Shown here: positions 1 through 7,003 of the stretch, piece by piece
Layout: each line of letters opens with the position of its first letter
Numbering within the stretch: position 1 is the stretch's first letter
Assembly: GCA_964625325.1 (NCBI GenBank)
Contig: CAZVBA010000010.1
Coordinates: 1 to 22,765, forward strand
Direction: 5' to 3'
Origin: CAZILM01 sp964625325
GTDB taxonomy: Bacteria > Patescibacteriota > Saccharimonadia > Saccharimonadales > CAYVSP01
Length of the DNA: 22,765 nucleotides
The notes under the pieces: model-generated
Database searches by the model: none
Told to the model about the DNA's origin: nothing
Seen by the model: the letters and a program-made list of their open reading frames with translations, nothing else
Program-made: the position numbers and the translations under genes

Positions 1-1
1 T

Positions 2-60
2 AGTACGGTAACCAGATTGCCGGCAAAACAAGTTTGCCCGACAATCTTTGTTACCTTACT
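2..60. repeat. long imperfect hairpin
   Basis: Positions 2-27 pair with 33-60 in an imperfect stem of about 23 base pairs closed by a 5-nt loop (ACAAG). Paired blocks are 2-5/57-60, 7-12/50-55, 14-19/42-47, 20/40 and 22-27/33-38, separated by single mismatches or small bulges. There is no T-run after it on the plus strand. It could be a structured leader of a minus-strand transcript, a terminator of an upstream gene, or part of a palindromic repeat; the sequence does not decide. Confidence 0.6.
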
Positions 61-74
61 AAGCCGTCTCCTCT

Positions 75-102
75 CAAATTCGCGAATCCTCTCGCGAATT
101 TG
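75..102. repeat. perfect 11-bp inverted repeat (hairpin)
   Basis: CAAATTCGCGA at 75-85 is exactly complementary to 92-102, with the 6-nt loop ATCCTC. No T-tract follows on either strand, so this is not a classical rho-independent terminator. It lies between the long hairpin at 2-60 and a minus-strand promoter-like element at 125-135, so a leftward transcript would carry both structures in its 5' region. Confidence 0.6.
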
Positions 103-124
103 TAGTGGGCCACATCAACAGGGG

Positions 125-135
125 TAAATATAGCA
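125..135 (-). promoter_or_regulatory. extended -10 promoter element, leftward
   Basis: Read on the minus strand this is TGCTATATTTA, an extended -10 (TGn plus TATATT). It is identical to the 11-nt element at 173-183 that drives the gene at 188 on the plus strand, so the two form a divergent pair. Transcription would start near position 120 and run out of the left edge. No convincing ORF is visible in the 120 nt available. Confidence 0.45.
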
Positions 136-172
136 CGTTTTATCTCTGTTGGCGAGATTTACGAACGGTCTT

Positions 173-181
173 TGCTATATT
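173..181 (+). promoter_or_regulatory. extended -10 promoter, leaderless type
   Basis: TGC followed by TATATT at 176-181 is an extended -10 box. Only 6 nt separate it from the ATG at 188, so with usual -10 to start-site spacing transcription begins at or next to the A of the start codon. No good -35 is seen, as expected for an extended -10. Confidence 0.65.
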
Positions 182-187
182 TAACAC

Positions 188-760
188 ATGAATGAGCCAA
201 TCCTGGGTGCCAACGATCCTTTATTAGTATTCATTGGGCCGTCTGGCGCTGGTAAGACGACAATTGTGCATGAGCTGGTGAAACGGGGCATTATAGAACT
301 GACGCCGACCTGGACAGACCGGCCAAAACGTCCTGAAGAAACGGCTCGCGAGCACGTGTTTGTTACAGGGGCTGAATTTACGCGTCTGGAGCAAGCCGGC
401 TTTTTTGTCGACGAACCCATGACCTTTTTCGGCTTGCCTTATCGCTACGGTTTACCGGCAATCAAACAGCCGGCCAATGGCAAAGTGCCGGCCTTTATGG
501 GCCGCGTCATAATGGTGCCACGGTTGGACCTGGTTTATCCGGGGCGGACGATTTATCAGATTGAAAGCGACAAGGCGATTGTCCAACAGCGCCTGTCAGT
601 GCGGGGCGATACGGCCGGCTTGGGCACCCGCTTCACTGACTATGACCGTGAAACCGAAGCCGGTCGGCGAGTGGCCAAACGCATTTTCGTAAACAACAGC
701 CAGCTTGGTCCGCTTATCGAAAAAATTACGGCTGCCATTACCGAAGATTTTAAGAATTAA
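188..760 (+). CDS. guanylate kinase-like P-loop protein
   Basis: The 190-aa protein has a Walker A loop GPSGAGKTT at residues 17-25, as in guanylate kinases. It is followed by a TDRPKRPEE segment that aligns with the GMP-binding TTRxPRxxE motif, retaining both arginines but with substitutions before the first. A 'HVFVTGAEF' strand and a 'GLPYRYGLP' segment also match the family pattern. The expected reaction is ATP-dependent GMP to GDP phosphorylation in the cytoplasm, but the divergence means another nucleotide substrate is possible. The start at 188 is fixed by the -10 box at 176-181. A second, more degraded relative lies at 11915-12646. Family assignment is fairly sure; the exact substrate is not. 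Confidence 0.65.
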   Translation: MNEPILGANDPLLVFIGPSGAGKTTIVHELVKRGIIELTPTWTDRPKRPEETAREHVFVTGAEFTRLEQAGFFVDEPMTFFGLPYRYGLPAIKQPANGKVPAFMGRVIMVPRLDLVYPGRTIYQIESDKAIVQQRLSVRGDTAGLGTRFTDYDRETEAGRRVAKRIFVNNSQLGPLIEKITAAITEDFKN

Positions 761-762
761 GC

Positions 763-768
763 TATAAT
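763..768 (+). promoter_or_regulatory. -10 box TATAAT, leaderless type
   Basis: A perfect TATAAT lies right after the stop codon of the upstream gene and 8 nt before the ATG at 777. This leaves no room for a Shine-Dalgarno leader. No clear -35 is seen. Confidence 0.6.
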
Positions 769-776
769 AACTGCAA

Positions 777-1259
777 ATGCCGCAGCAATTAATTTCTTGG
801 TTAATAACCCGCATGGAATGGGTCTATGGCTTTGTTGTCAATGACCTGGGCTTGTCGTCCAAAATCGGCTACGCCGTAATAATCCTGCTCATCGGTGTGT
901 TCTTCTATGACTTGTACGACATTTACAAACACCGCAACACTGGCACTGAAGCGTTAGTTTGGTTGCTTATTGTACTGATAGCGCCACTAGGCACTCTAAT
1001 CTACCTGGCACTCGGCTGGGCCCACATCCGGCAGGCCCCGGTGATCGCACCGCAGCCAGTCGCAACACCTCTTGATAATCAATCACCCGCCCCCAATGTG
1101 GTCATGGGCGCCAGCGGCAAAGCTACTAAAAGAACTGCCACAACACTCGGTACTATAGTCGGCGGTATTGCCTTAGCAGCCGGCGCCATCATGGTCGTCT
1201 TCTTTGTCTTTATTGGTATTGCCATGATCCAGTGCGCCAACGACCCCAAGTGCATGTAA
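777..1259 (+). CDS. PLDc_N-type membrane protein
   Basis: The 160-aa protein has hydrophobic segments at about residues 27-47, 58-80 and 122-150. The first two resemble the phospholipase D N-terminal membrane domain (PLDc_N): a helix ending in a 'DLYDIYKHR' turn, then 'ALVWLLIVLIAPLGTLIYL'. No phospholipase catalytic HKD motif is present, so it is a stand-alone membrane module rather than an enzyme. A Pro/Ala/Gln-rich linker of about 40 residues joins it to the last helix, which ends in a short tail with two cysteines. The gene shares its transcript with the UbiA gene that starts 8 nt after its stop. Function unknown. Confidence 0.6.
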   Translation: MPQQLISWLITRMEWVYGFVVNDLGLSSKIGYAVIILLIGVFFYDLYDIYKHRNTGTEALVWLLIVLIAPLGTLIYLALGWAHIRQAPVIAPQPVATPLDNQSPAPNVVMGASGKATKRTATTLGTIVGGIALAAGAIMVVFFVFIGIAMIQCANDPKCM

Positions 1260-1267
1260 GTGATATC

Positions 1268-2260
1268 GTGAGTTTAGACAGCATCTTTGAAAAAGTTTTC
1301 CGGATGTTGCGTTGGCGGACGGCCATGATGCTGCTTTTGTTTGCGGCCATCGGCGACGTGGCGACAAAGTCCAGCGCTAATACCTATAAACCCCAGCTGT
1401 TAATCGTAGCGATAGTGTTGGCCGGCTGGTACATTTTCAGCACCTCGGTCAATGACATATCTGACGAGGAAATCGATAAAATCAACCTGGCTGGCAACAA
1501 AGAGCGGCCGCTGGCCAATCACCAAGTCAGTCGTGCCTACCTGGGGCGGTTGGCGACTGTGGCCGCCGCGTTGGCAACGGTTGCCGCTCTGTTTATTAGC
1601 CCGGTAGCAGCTATCATGACAGCGGCGGCTCTATTGCTCAGTTATATCTATTCTTTTCCGCCCATCCGTTTGGCTAAACGCGGTATTTTAGCGCCGTTGA
1701 GCCTACCCATCGGCTATATTCTGTTTCCGCTGCTACTGACAGTGCAAGTTAACAAGGGAGCATTGAACGGCAACTATCTGTTGCTGGGCGCAGCCTTGTA
1801 CGTCAGTTTTATCGGCCGCATAATCCTGAAAGATTTTCGAGACGTCAAAGGCGATAGTCAATTTGGTAAGCGTACCTTTATCGTCCGGCATGGCGGGCCA
1901 GCGACCTGTCTGGTTTCGGCACTGGCGTGGCTGGTCGGCGACGGTCTGATTATTTTGCGGTTTAAGCACAACCTGCTGTTCTTGGGTCTGTGCCAGGTTT
2001 ACGTTGTGACTATCTTTTATTTCTTGAGCCGATTAGCTCAAGAACATGCTCTCAAACGCCAAATCTTGTACGTTGGTCTGGTCGGTCGGCTGGGTAACGG
2101 CGTAGCCCTGCTATTATTAGCCCTGCTCTATGGCCAGCTGCAGCCGCAAAAAGCGCCAACCTATAACCTTTTGCTTATCGGACTAGCCGCTTTTAATGGC
2201 TATGCAGCCTATTCACTCTATAAACCTGCCCTGGCCGCCCGAACCACCAAGGCAATTTAA
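1268..2260 (+). CDS. UbiA-family prenyltransferase
   Basis: This is an integral membrane prenyltransferase of about 330 aa. Two aspartate-rich motifs are visible: NDISDEEID (residues 62-70) followed by 'KERPLA', and DFRDVKGD (189-196) followed by 'FGKRT'. These bind the Mg2+-diphosphate of an isoprenyl donor in UbiA, MenA, heme-O synthase and archaeal ether-lipid enzymes. About eight hydrophobic segments are present, as in the family. The acceptor cannot be read from sequence. The reading frame is open further upstream to GTGs at 1232 and 1250, but those overlap the preceding gene; GTG 1268 is chosen because it follows that gene's stop and gives a typical N-terminus. There is no strong Shine-Dalgarno. 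Family assignment is sure; substrate unknown. Confidence 0.8.
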   Translation: MSLDSIFEKVFRMLRWRTAMMLLLFAAIGDVATKSSANTYKPQLLIVAIVLAGWYIFSTSVNDISDEEIDKINLAGNKERPLANHQVSRAYLGRLATVAAALATVAALFISPVAAIMTAAALLLSYIYSFPPIRLAKRGILAPLSLPIGYILFPLLLTVQVNKGALNGNYLLLGAALYVSFIGRIILKDFRDVKGDSQFGKRTFIVRHGGPATCLVSALAWLVGDGLIILRFKHNLLFLGLCQVYVVTIFYFLSRLAQEHALKRQILYVGLVGRLGNGVALLLLALLYGQLQPQKAPTYNLLLIGLAAFNGYAAYSLYKPALAARTTKAI

Positions 2261-2268
2261 GTGTAGTT

Positions 2269-2277
2269 TGCTATATT
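2269..2277 (+). promoter_or_regulatory. extended -10 promoter, leaderless type
   Basis: TGC plus TATATT (2272-2277) ends 6 nt before the ATG at 2284. The stretch TTTGCTATATTT is identical to that upstream of the gene at 188. Confidence 0.65.
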
Positions 2278-2283
2278 TGAAGC

Positions 2284-2682
2284 ATGGACGGACCAACCAG
2301 AGAAATTGTTGTAGGTGTGGTGCACGATGGTCAGAAGGTGCTTATTTTGGAGCGTACCACCGACGAAACGTTTGACCCGGGGAAATGGGAGTTTGTCTCG
2401 GGCTTACTGGCTGGTGCCGACCTGACCGCCCAAGCCATAGAACAAGTCAAAGAAGAAACCGGCCTAACGGTCCGCCTGATAAAAGTCGGCAAGACGTTTG
2501 AAGTAAAGGATAGCTATGGTATCTGGATTATCCACCCCTTTTTATTTAAGCCCGAATCGGACAACGTCAAGCTGACCAATAGCCATACCGGCTATGCCTG
2601 GGTAGAGCCGGGTCAGCTGTCCAAATATGACTGTGTCAAAGATTTAGCTAAAAATTTGCGGCTGCTAGGGCTGAGTATATGA
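2284..2682 (+). CDS. Nudix-fold protein with degenerate Nudix box
   Basis: The 132-aa protein has the usual Nudix length and layout, with an N-terminal strand 'EIVVGVVHDGQKVLILER' and a Nudix-box region at residues 40-61. Compared with Gx5Ex7REUxEExGU, the segment before the core is one residue short, the first Glu is Asp, and the core reads EQVKEETGL, so the Arg-Glu pair is Glu-Gln. The later Glu-Glu pair is intact. Loss of one metal-binding Glu suggests reduced activity, altered specificity or a binding role. It overlaps the next gene by 4 nt (ATGA). A fully canonical Nudix protein lies at 6556-6996. The fold is confident; the substrate is unknown. Confidence 0.75.
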   Translation: MDGPTREIVVGVVHDGQKVLILERTTDETFDPGKWEFVSGLLAGADLTAQAIEQVKEETGLTVRLIKVGKTFEVKDSYGIWIIHPFLFKPESDNVKLTNSHTGYAWVEPGQLSKYDCVKDLAKNLRLLGLSI

Positions 2683-3038
2683 ACTGGCTGGAACTACTGG
2701 TGGCCCTGTGCTTTGCAGAGTGCATTCACAACATGGTTGAGGTCTGGGGTATGAGTCAGAAGGTGCATTGGCTGGATATGACCATGCAGGGTAAAGAACA
2801 TGGCCACTGGCCGCTCAATATCGACAGCTTGCTGAAAACCATTCTGCTGCACGGTGGCATTTTGCTGTTGTTCGGCGGTCTGGCCTGGTTGACATTGGAT
2901 TATCTCGATCTGGCAGACCGTACTCTCATCATCGTCGGCATCGTATTGTTATTAGATAACTACATCGTAACCACTTGGAAGGTTAATAGCTTCCATACCA
3001 AAATCGGCCGGCTGATTTCCAAACAAAAAGCCAAGTAG
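2679..3038 (+). CDS. small membrane protein, unknown
   Basis: A 119-aa protein that I do not recognise. Its ATG overlaps the stop of the Nudix gene (ATGA), so it is probably translationally coupled. It has a weak hydrophobic N-terminus (residues 1-16) with two cysteines, a polar His/Met/Trp-rich stretch at about 20-48, and two good membrane helices at about 53-75 and 81-98. A basic C-terminal tail (KIGRLISKQKAK) would lie in the cytoplasm by the positive-inside rule. No catalytic motif is visible. Confidence 0.6.
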   Translation: MNWLELLVALCFAECIHNMVEVWGMSQKVHWLDMTMQGKEHGHWPLNIDSLLKTILLHGGILLLFGGLAWLTLDYLDLADRTLIIVGIVLLLDNYIVTTWKVNSFHTKIGRLISKQKAK

Positions 3039-3111
3039 CCGCAAGCATTATGTCGGAAAAAACCACATGTGATATAAACCATGCTTCTTGCACTAATTCA
3101 AAATAAAAGTC

Positions 3112-3141
3112 TTGCCAGGCATAAGAATTTCGTTTTACAAT
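3112..3141 (+). promoter_or_regulatory. promoter TTGCCA-18-TACAAT
   Basis: A -35 TTGCCA at 3112-3117 is separated by 18 nt from the -10 TACAAT at 3136-3141. The ATG at 3153 follows after 11 nt, so the leader would be about 5 nt. The terminator-like hairpin at 3188-3215 lies about 40 nt downstream of the expected start. Confidence 0.55.
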
Positions 3142-3152
3142 GAAATTCCAGT

Positions 3153-3689
3153 ATGGCTACTGGAACAACAAAAACAATTGACCTCACAACACCCTCTCCG
3201 GAGGGTGTTTCTTTATTAGACGATAGACACGCCATTTTAGATATGATTCGTGACCCGGACAACCGAGGTGAACACGAAGCTCTCTTTTTGGCAGCACGCG
3301 TCGCCATAAATGGATACGACGCACTTGATCGTTTTCTGGGCATGGGGCAATTTAAAAAGTGGGTGACACGCGAAGTACATGGACTTATGCCGCAACTTAT
3401 TCCTAATGGAGAATTTGGACTTGGTGAGAACAATTACCGACGTAATGAGACCGGACTCTATGTTTTTGGCGCGAATTCCTCTGACAAGTTAGATTGGTTT
3501 ACCATGGTTTCAATCGGAAATTTGCAAGCACCCCAAGCACTTGAGCGTTACTGGTTAGATTTTGCCTATCATGCCGGTGAATTAGGAAGCTTAGTTGGCG
3601 GAGAAACAATAAAAATAGAAAATGTAGAGGATACTACTGTTCCCGACGCGGGCCAGGAAAGTACTCCGCGTGTTCTTGCGGCAGTTTAA
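3153..3689 (+). CDS. unknown protein, 178 aa
   Basis: Not recognised. The predicted product is soluble, with no signal peptide or membrane helix. It has a Thr/Ser/Pro-rich N-terminus, a likely helical core at about residues 22-75 containing GYDALDRFLGMG, a Trp/Tyr-containing middle (about 100-150) and an acidic tail. Base composition is more AT-rich than neighbouring tilS and ftsH. The start at 3153 follows a good promoter. However, codons 12-21 lie within a strong hairpin with a T-rich tail, so either this is an attenuated gene or translation begins downstream, for example at Met31 (3243). Long open frame and promoter support a real gene; function unknown. Confidence 0.6.
   Translation: MATGTTKTIDLTTPSPEGVSLLDDRHAILDMIRDPDNRGEHEALFLAARVAINGYDALDRFLGMGQFKKWVTREVHGLMPQLIPNGEFGLGENNYRRNETGLYVFGANSSDKLDWFTMVSIGNLQAPQALERYWLDFAYHAGELGSLVGGETIKIENVEDTTVPDAGQESTPRVLAAV
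3188..3215 (+). terminator. terminator-like hairpin with UNCG loop inside a CDS
   Basis: AACACCCTC (3188-3196) pairs perfectly with 3201-3209 around the loop TCCG. With its C-G closing pair this is a UNCG tetraloop, one of the most stable known. It is followed by TTTCTTTATT, a T-rich tract. This fits an intrinsic terminator or attenuator, yet it lies near the 5' end of the ORF starting at 3153, downstream of that ORF's promoter. Confidence 0.55.
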
Positions 3690-3715
3690 TTAGCTCCCTG
3701 CTTATGCTTGTTCGC

Positions 3716-3724
3716 TGGTACTAT
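3716..3724 (+). promoter_or_regulatory. extended -10 promoter of tilS
   Basis: TGG plus TACTAT (3719-3724) is an extended -10 ending 6 nt before the tilS ATG at 3731, which implies leaderless initiation. Confidence 0.55.
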
Positions 3725-3730
3725 TAAGGG

Positions 3731-4615
3731 ATGAATATTGTTCATAGCCCGGGTACTTATGTGGTGGCGGTGTCGGGTGGGGTGGACTCGATGAGTCTGC
3801 TGCATATGCTCAAGGACCAGCCGGGCGTGAAACTAATCGTGGCTCATTTTGACCATGGCATCAGGGCGGATTCCAAAGCCGACAAACAATTAGTCAAGCA
3901 GGTCGCTGAGGAGTACAACCTACCGTTTGTTTACGACGAAGGCAACCTGGGCAAGGATGCCAGCGAGGCGGCGGCCCGCGCGGCCCGCTACAAGTTCCTG
4001 CGCCGCGTTAGCGAACTCAGCCACGCCAAGGCCATTATCACAGCTCACCACCAGGACGATGCCCTGGAAACAGCTCTGATTAACTGGCTGCGAGGGACAG
4101 GCCGCCGCGGCTACACGGCGCTCAAGAATGACCACGAACTGCTGCGGCCACTGCTAGACACACCTAAACAAGAGGTTATTAACTACGCCAAGCTTCATAA
4201 GCTGGCTTGGCGTGATGACAGCACCAACCAGGACACCAAATATTTACGTAATTTGATTCGCCATAAAGTTATGCCGCAACTAACTGCCAAACAAAGATCT
4301 GACATGGTAGCAGCGCTGCAAGACTTGCGCGGTCTGAATGACCGAATTGACGAGAAACTGGTTCATTTTCTGCACACTCAGCCCAAAAAACAGCACATTG
4401 ATAGGCACTGGTTTACAATGCTGCCGCACGATGTGGCGCTTGAGGTCATGGCCATGTGGCTACGGCTCAATGGCTGCGAATTCGACTCCAAGCTACTGGA
4501 GCGGTTGGTGGCCGGCTCCAAAACGCTGGCGACAGGCAAGCAGTTGGACGTCGATAAAACACACATCGTAGAAGTAAAATCTAAAAATTTAGCACTCGTG
4601 GGTCGAGAGCGCTAG
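3731..4615 (+). CDS. tilS: tRNA(Ile)-lysidine synthase TilS
   Basis: TilS attaches lysine to C34 of the CAU-anticodon tRNA-Ile, using ATP, so that it reads AUA. The 294-aa protein begins with the PP-loop ATPase signature SGGVDS at residues 15-20. It continues with 'VAHFDHGIR', then 'AHHQDDALETALINWLRGTG', the family's conserved HHxDDxxET...RGTG block, and 'YLRNLIRHKVMPQL', which matches the end of the N-terminal domain. It is short next to E. coli TilS (about 430 aa), having only a reduced C-terminal domain, as in many small-genome bacteria. The start is set by the extended -10 at 3716-3724. It precedes ftsH, an order also known in other bacteria. Confidence 0.93.
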   Translation: MNIVHSPGTYVVAVSGGVDSMSLLHMLKDQPGVKLIVAHFDHGIRADSKADKQLVKQVAEEYNLPFVYDEGNLGKDASEAAARAARYKFLRRVSELSHAKAIITAHHQDDALETALINWLRGTGRRGYTALKNDHELLRPLLDTPKQEVINYAKLHKLAWRDDSTNQDTKYLRNLIRHKVMPQLTAKQRSDMVAALQDLRGLNDRIDEKLVHFLHTQPKKQHIDRHWFTMLPHDVALEVMAMWLRLNGCEFDSKLLERLVAGSKTLATGKQLDVDKTHIVEVKSKNLALVGRER

Positions 4616-4636
4616 TAATCTTAAAAGCGGTTGATG

Positions 4637-4642
4637 TATAAT
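4637..4642 (+). promoter_or_regulatory. -10 box TATAAT of ftsH
   Basis: A perfect TATAAT lies 10 nt before the ftsH ATG at 4653, giving a predicted leader of about 3-4 nt. It shows that ftsH has its own promoter and is not solely co-transcribed with tilS. Confidence 0.6.
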
Positions 4643-4652
4643 ATCTCTTCGT

Positions 4653-6521
4653 ATGGACAATAAACGGTTTGGTATGAACAAGTCGGGAGGTAAGGGCAAC
4701 CGCCGCGGTCTCAAGAACCTCGGCTTTGTGGCGCTGATTATTCTCTTTGGCCTGATTATCTTTGCGGCCTATGGTCAACCGTCCCAGCTTAAAGAAGTAC
4801 CGCTGTCTCAAGTTGTCCAGGACGCCAACTCCGGCCAATACCAAAAAATCGCCGTTAACGGCAACACCCTGACCATTACTAAGAAGGGTGACGACAAGGC
4901 TTCGCTGAAATCGTTTAAAGACACCGGCTCCAGCTTGAAAGATGAGGGCGTTGATTATAACAAGGTAACGGTGGATACCCGCCCCGAGTCCAACGCCGGT
5001 AGCACCTGGGCCAATGTTGGTATCTCGATACTGCCGGTCATTATCATCAGTGCCGTGCTGTTCTTTATGCTTAGGAGCGCCCAGGGGCAGGGTAACCAAG
5101 CCATGGCGTTTGGTAAAAGTCGGGCCAGGCTATATGGTAATGAAAAAGACAAAGTTACTTTTGCGGAAGTGGCTGGTTCGGACGAGGCCAAACAGGACCT
5201 CCAAGAAGTTGTCGAGTTTCTAAAGTATCCCAAGAAATTTGAGGCTGTTGGCGCCAAAATCCCCAAAGGCGTCCTGCTAGTTGGGCCGCCAGGTACCGGT
5301 AAGACCATGCTGGCCCGGGCTGTCGCCGGCGAAGCCAATGCGCCGTTCTTCAGCATTTCTGGTTCGGAGTTTGTCGAGATGTTTGTCGGTGTTGGTGCCA
5401 GCCGAGTGCGCGACCTGTTTGCCAAAGCCAAGAAGAATGCGCCCTGCATCATCTTTATTGACGAAATTGACGCCGTTGGACGGCGCCGCGGCAGCGGTAT
5501 GGGTGGCGGCCACGACGAGCGCGAACAGACTCTCAACCAGATTCTGGTGGAGATGGACGGCTTTGAGCAGGGTACCAATGTGATTGTGCTGGCGGCCACC
5601 AACCGCAGCGATGTGCTCGATCCGGCGCTGTTACGCCCGGGCCGCTTCGACCGCCGCGTCAACATTGATTTGCCAGACCGCAAAGACCGCGAAGCCATTC
5701 TGAAAATTCACTTCGCCAAGAAACCCATGGCCACCAGCGTGGACCTGGATGCCTTAGCCGCCAAGACGGCCGGCAGCAGCGGCGCCGACCTGCAGAATAT
5801 CGCCAATGAAGCCGCCATCATCGCCGCTCGCCACAATCGCAAGGAAATCACCCAAGCCGATGTTACGTCGGCGTTTGAAAAGGTCGCCATCGGCCCAGAG
5901 CGCAAGAGTAAGATTATGAGCGAGAAGGAAAAAGAACTGACCGCCTACCACGAAGCCGGCCACGCCATTGTCGGTCACGTCTTGCCGGACAGCGACATGG
6001 TCCACAAAGTGACCATTATCCCGCGCGGCGGCACCGGCGGTGTAACCTGGTTTATTCCACCGGAAGACAAGAGTTACCACAGTATTATTGAGTATAAAGA
6101 CGTGCTGGCCCGTATGCTGGGCGGCCGTATCGCCGAAGAGGTCAAGTACGGTCACGACCGTGTAACCACCGGTGCTGGCAACGACTTACAGAAGGCGGCT
6201 GAGCTGGCCCGTGACATGGTGATGAACCAAGGCATGGGCAGTAAACTGCGTGACCAGGTCTTCCAGACTGACGAAGGCATGATGTTGGAGCGTCTGGTCC
6301 ACGAGCGAACTTACTCAGACGACACCGCCAAGGTAATTGATGATGAGGTGGAAAGCCTGATCAGCGAGGCGGCCAACCGGGCGCGTATGGTCATCAAAGC
6401 TAATCTCGATAAGCTTGAGGCTCTGAAGAAGCAATTGCTCGAAAAAGAAACCGTCGAAGCCGAAGAAGTTCTGAACATCCTCAAAGGTTCAACGATGCCC
6501 AAAGCCGCCGCCCTTTACTAG
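4653..6521 (+). CDS. ftsH: ATP-dependent zinc metalloprotease FtsH
   Basis: FtsH is a membrane-anchored hexameric AAA+ protease that degrades misfolded membrane and regulatory proteins. The 622-aa protein has two N-terminal membrane helices (about residues 24-42 and 122-142) around an extracytoplasmic domain. The AAA module follows, with Walker A GPPGTGKT at 211-218, Walker B 'IIFIDEIDAVG', and the second region of homology 'ATNRSDVLDPALLRPGRFDR'. The zinc site HEAGH is at 433-437. All key residues are intact. Start ATG 4653 fits the TATAAT at 4637-4642; Met8 (4674) is an in-frame alternative. A likely terminator lies at 6549-6575. Confidence 0.97.
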   Translation: MDNKRFGMNKSGGKGNRRGLKNLGFVALIILFGLIIFAAYGQPSQLKEVPLSQVVQDANSGQYQKIAVNGNTLTITKKGDDKASLKSFKDTGSSLKDEGVDYNKVTVDTRPESNAGSTWANVGISILPVIIISAVLFFMLRSAQGQGNQAMAFGKSRARLYGNEKDKVTFAEVAGSDEAKQDLQEVVEFLKYPKKFEAVGAKIPKGVLLVGPPGTGKTMLARAVAGEANAPFFSISGSEFVEMFVGVGASRVRDLFAKAKKNAPCIIFIDEIDAVGRRRGSGMGGGHDEREQTLNQILVEMDGFEQGTNVIVLAATNRSDVLDPALLRPGRFDRRVNIDLPDRKDREAILKIHFAKKPMATSVDLDALAAKTAGSSGADLQNIANEAAIIAARHNRKEITQADVTSAFEKVAIGPERKSKIMSEKEKELTAYHEAGHAIVGHVLPDSDMVHKVTIIPRGGTGGVTWFIPPEDKSYHSIIEYKDVLARMLGGRIAEEVKYGHDRVTTGAGNDLQKAAELARDMVMNQGMGSKLRDQVFQTDEGMMLERLVHERTYSDDTAKVIDDEVESLISEAANRARMVIKANLDKLEALKKQLLEKETVEAEEVLNILKGSTMPKAAALY

Positions 6522-6548
6522 AAGCTAATAAGATAAGATAGTCTGCGT

Positions 6549-6575
6549 GGTTACGTTATAGGTAACCGAATTTTT
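6549..6575 (+). terminator. rho-independent terminator after ftsH
   Basis: GGTTAC (6549-6554) pairs with GTAACC (6562-6567) across a 7-nt loop and is followed within a few bases by TTTTT (6571-6575). The stem is short (6 bp). It overlaps the 3' end of the convergent Nudix gene, whose stop codon falls in the loop. Confidence 0.5.
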
Positions 6576-6996
6576 GTAGGATGTTGAGCGTGGGCGGGGA
6601 GAGCTTCATGGTTTTGATTTCCGACATCGAGAACCAGCCGGCGTCCCACAGATCATCATCAGTCTTGAGCTCGACCTGATCGGCCGGTTTAGCTAAGACT
6701 ACTTTGTAGTCGTGGAAACGCATATCAACCAGCACTCGCTCACCACTGTCGCGCAGTGTTTTCTCGCTCTGGCCGGTGAACTTCCCACGGATAGGCTCGA
6801 TGTGCTCACCTTCGATATCAAGACCTGTCTCCTCCAGAACTTCACGCTTCAGCGCCGCCAGTTTGGTTTCGCCTGCATCTATGCCGCCGCCTGGTACGAC
6901 CCAGTAGCCCTCGTAAGCACCGGTCTTGCCAAGTAGTATCTTGCCGTCGGCCGAAAATATGAAAGCGCCGACAATTTCCCGATGTATGGTCCGCAT
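6556..6996 (-). CDS. Nudix hydrolase (MutT family)
   Basis: The 146-aa protein carries a perfect Nudix box at residues 37-59: G, five residues, E43, seven residues, then REVLEETGL. It is preceded by 'YWVVPGGG', as in nucleotide-cleaning MutT-type enzymes, which hydrolyse nucleoside diphosphate-X substrates with Mg2+. The substrate is not readable. It is transcribed away from murJ and converges on ftsH. The start is fixed by a minus-strand TATAAT at 7004-7009, 7 nt before the ATG. Unlike the protein at 2284-2682, its metal-binding residues are complete, so it should be active. Confidence 0.88.
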   Translation of the reverse strand: MRTIHREIVGAFIFSADGKILLGKTGAYEGYWVVPGGGIDAGETKLAALKREVLEETGLDIEGEHIEPIRGKFTGQSEKTLRDSGERVLVDMRFHDYKVVLAKPADQVELKTDDDLWDAGWFSMSEIKTMKLSPPTLNILQKFGYL

Positions 6997-7003
6997 AGTT
7001 CAA

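Noticed and set aside
113..115. Leftward start codon after the minus-strand promoter
   Set aside because: The ATG opens only 13 codons before a stop; the other minus-strand frame open to the edge has no good start codon, so no CDS is claimed.
4955..5698. Long minus-strand ORF opposite ftsH
   Set aside because: A shadow of ftsH codon bias: Ser/Arg-rich translation, no family features, no promoter.
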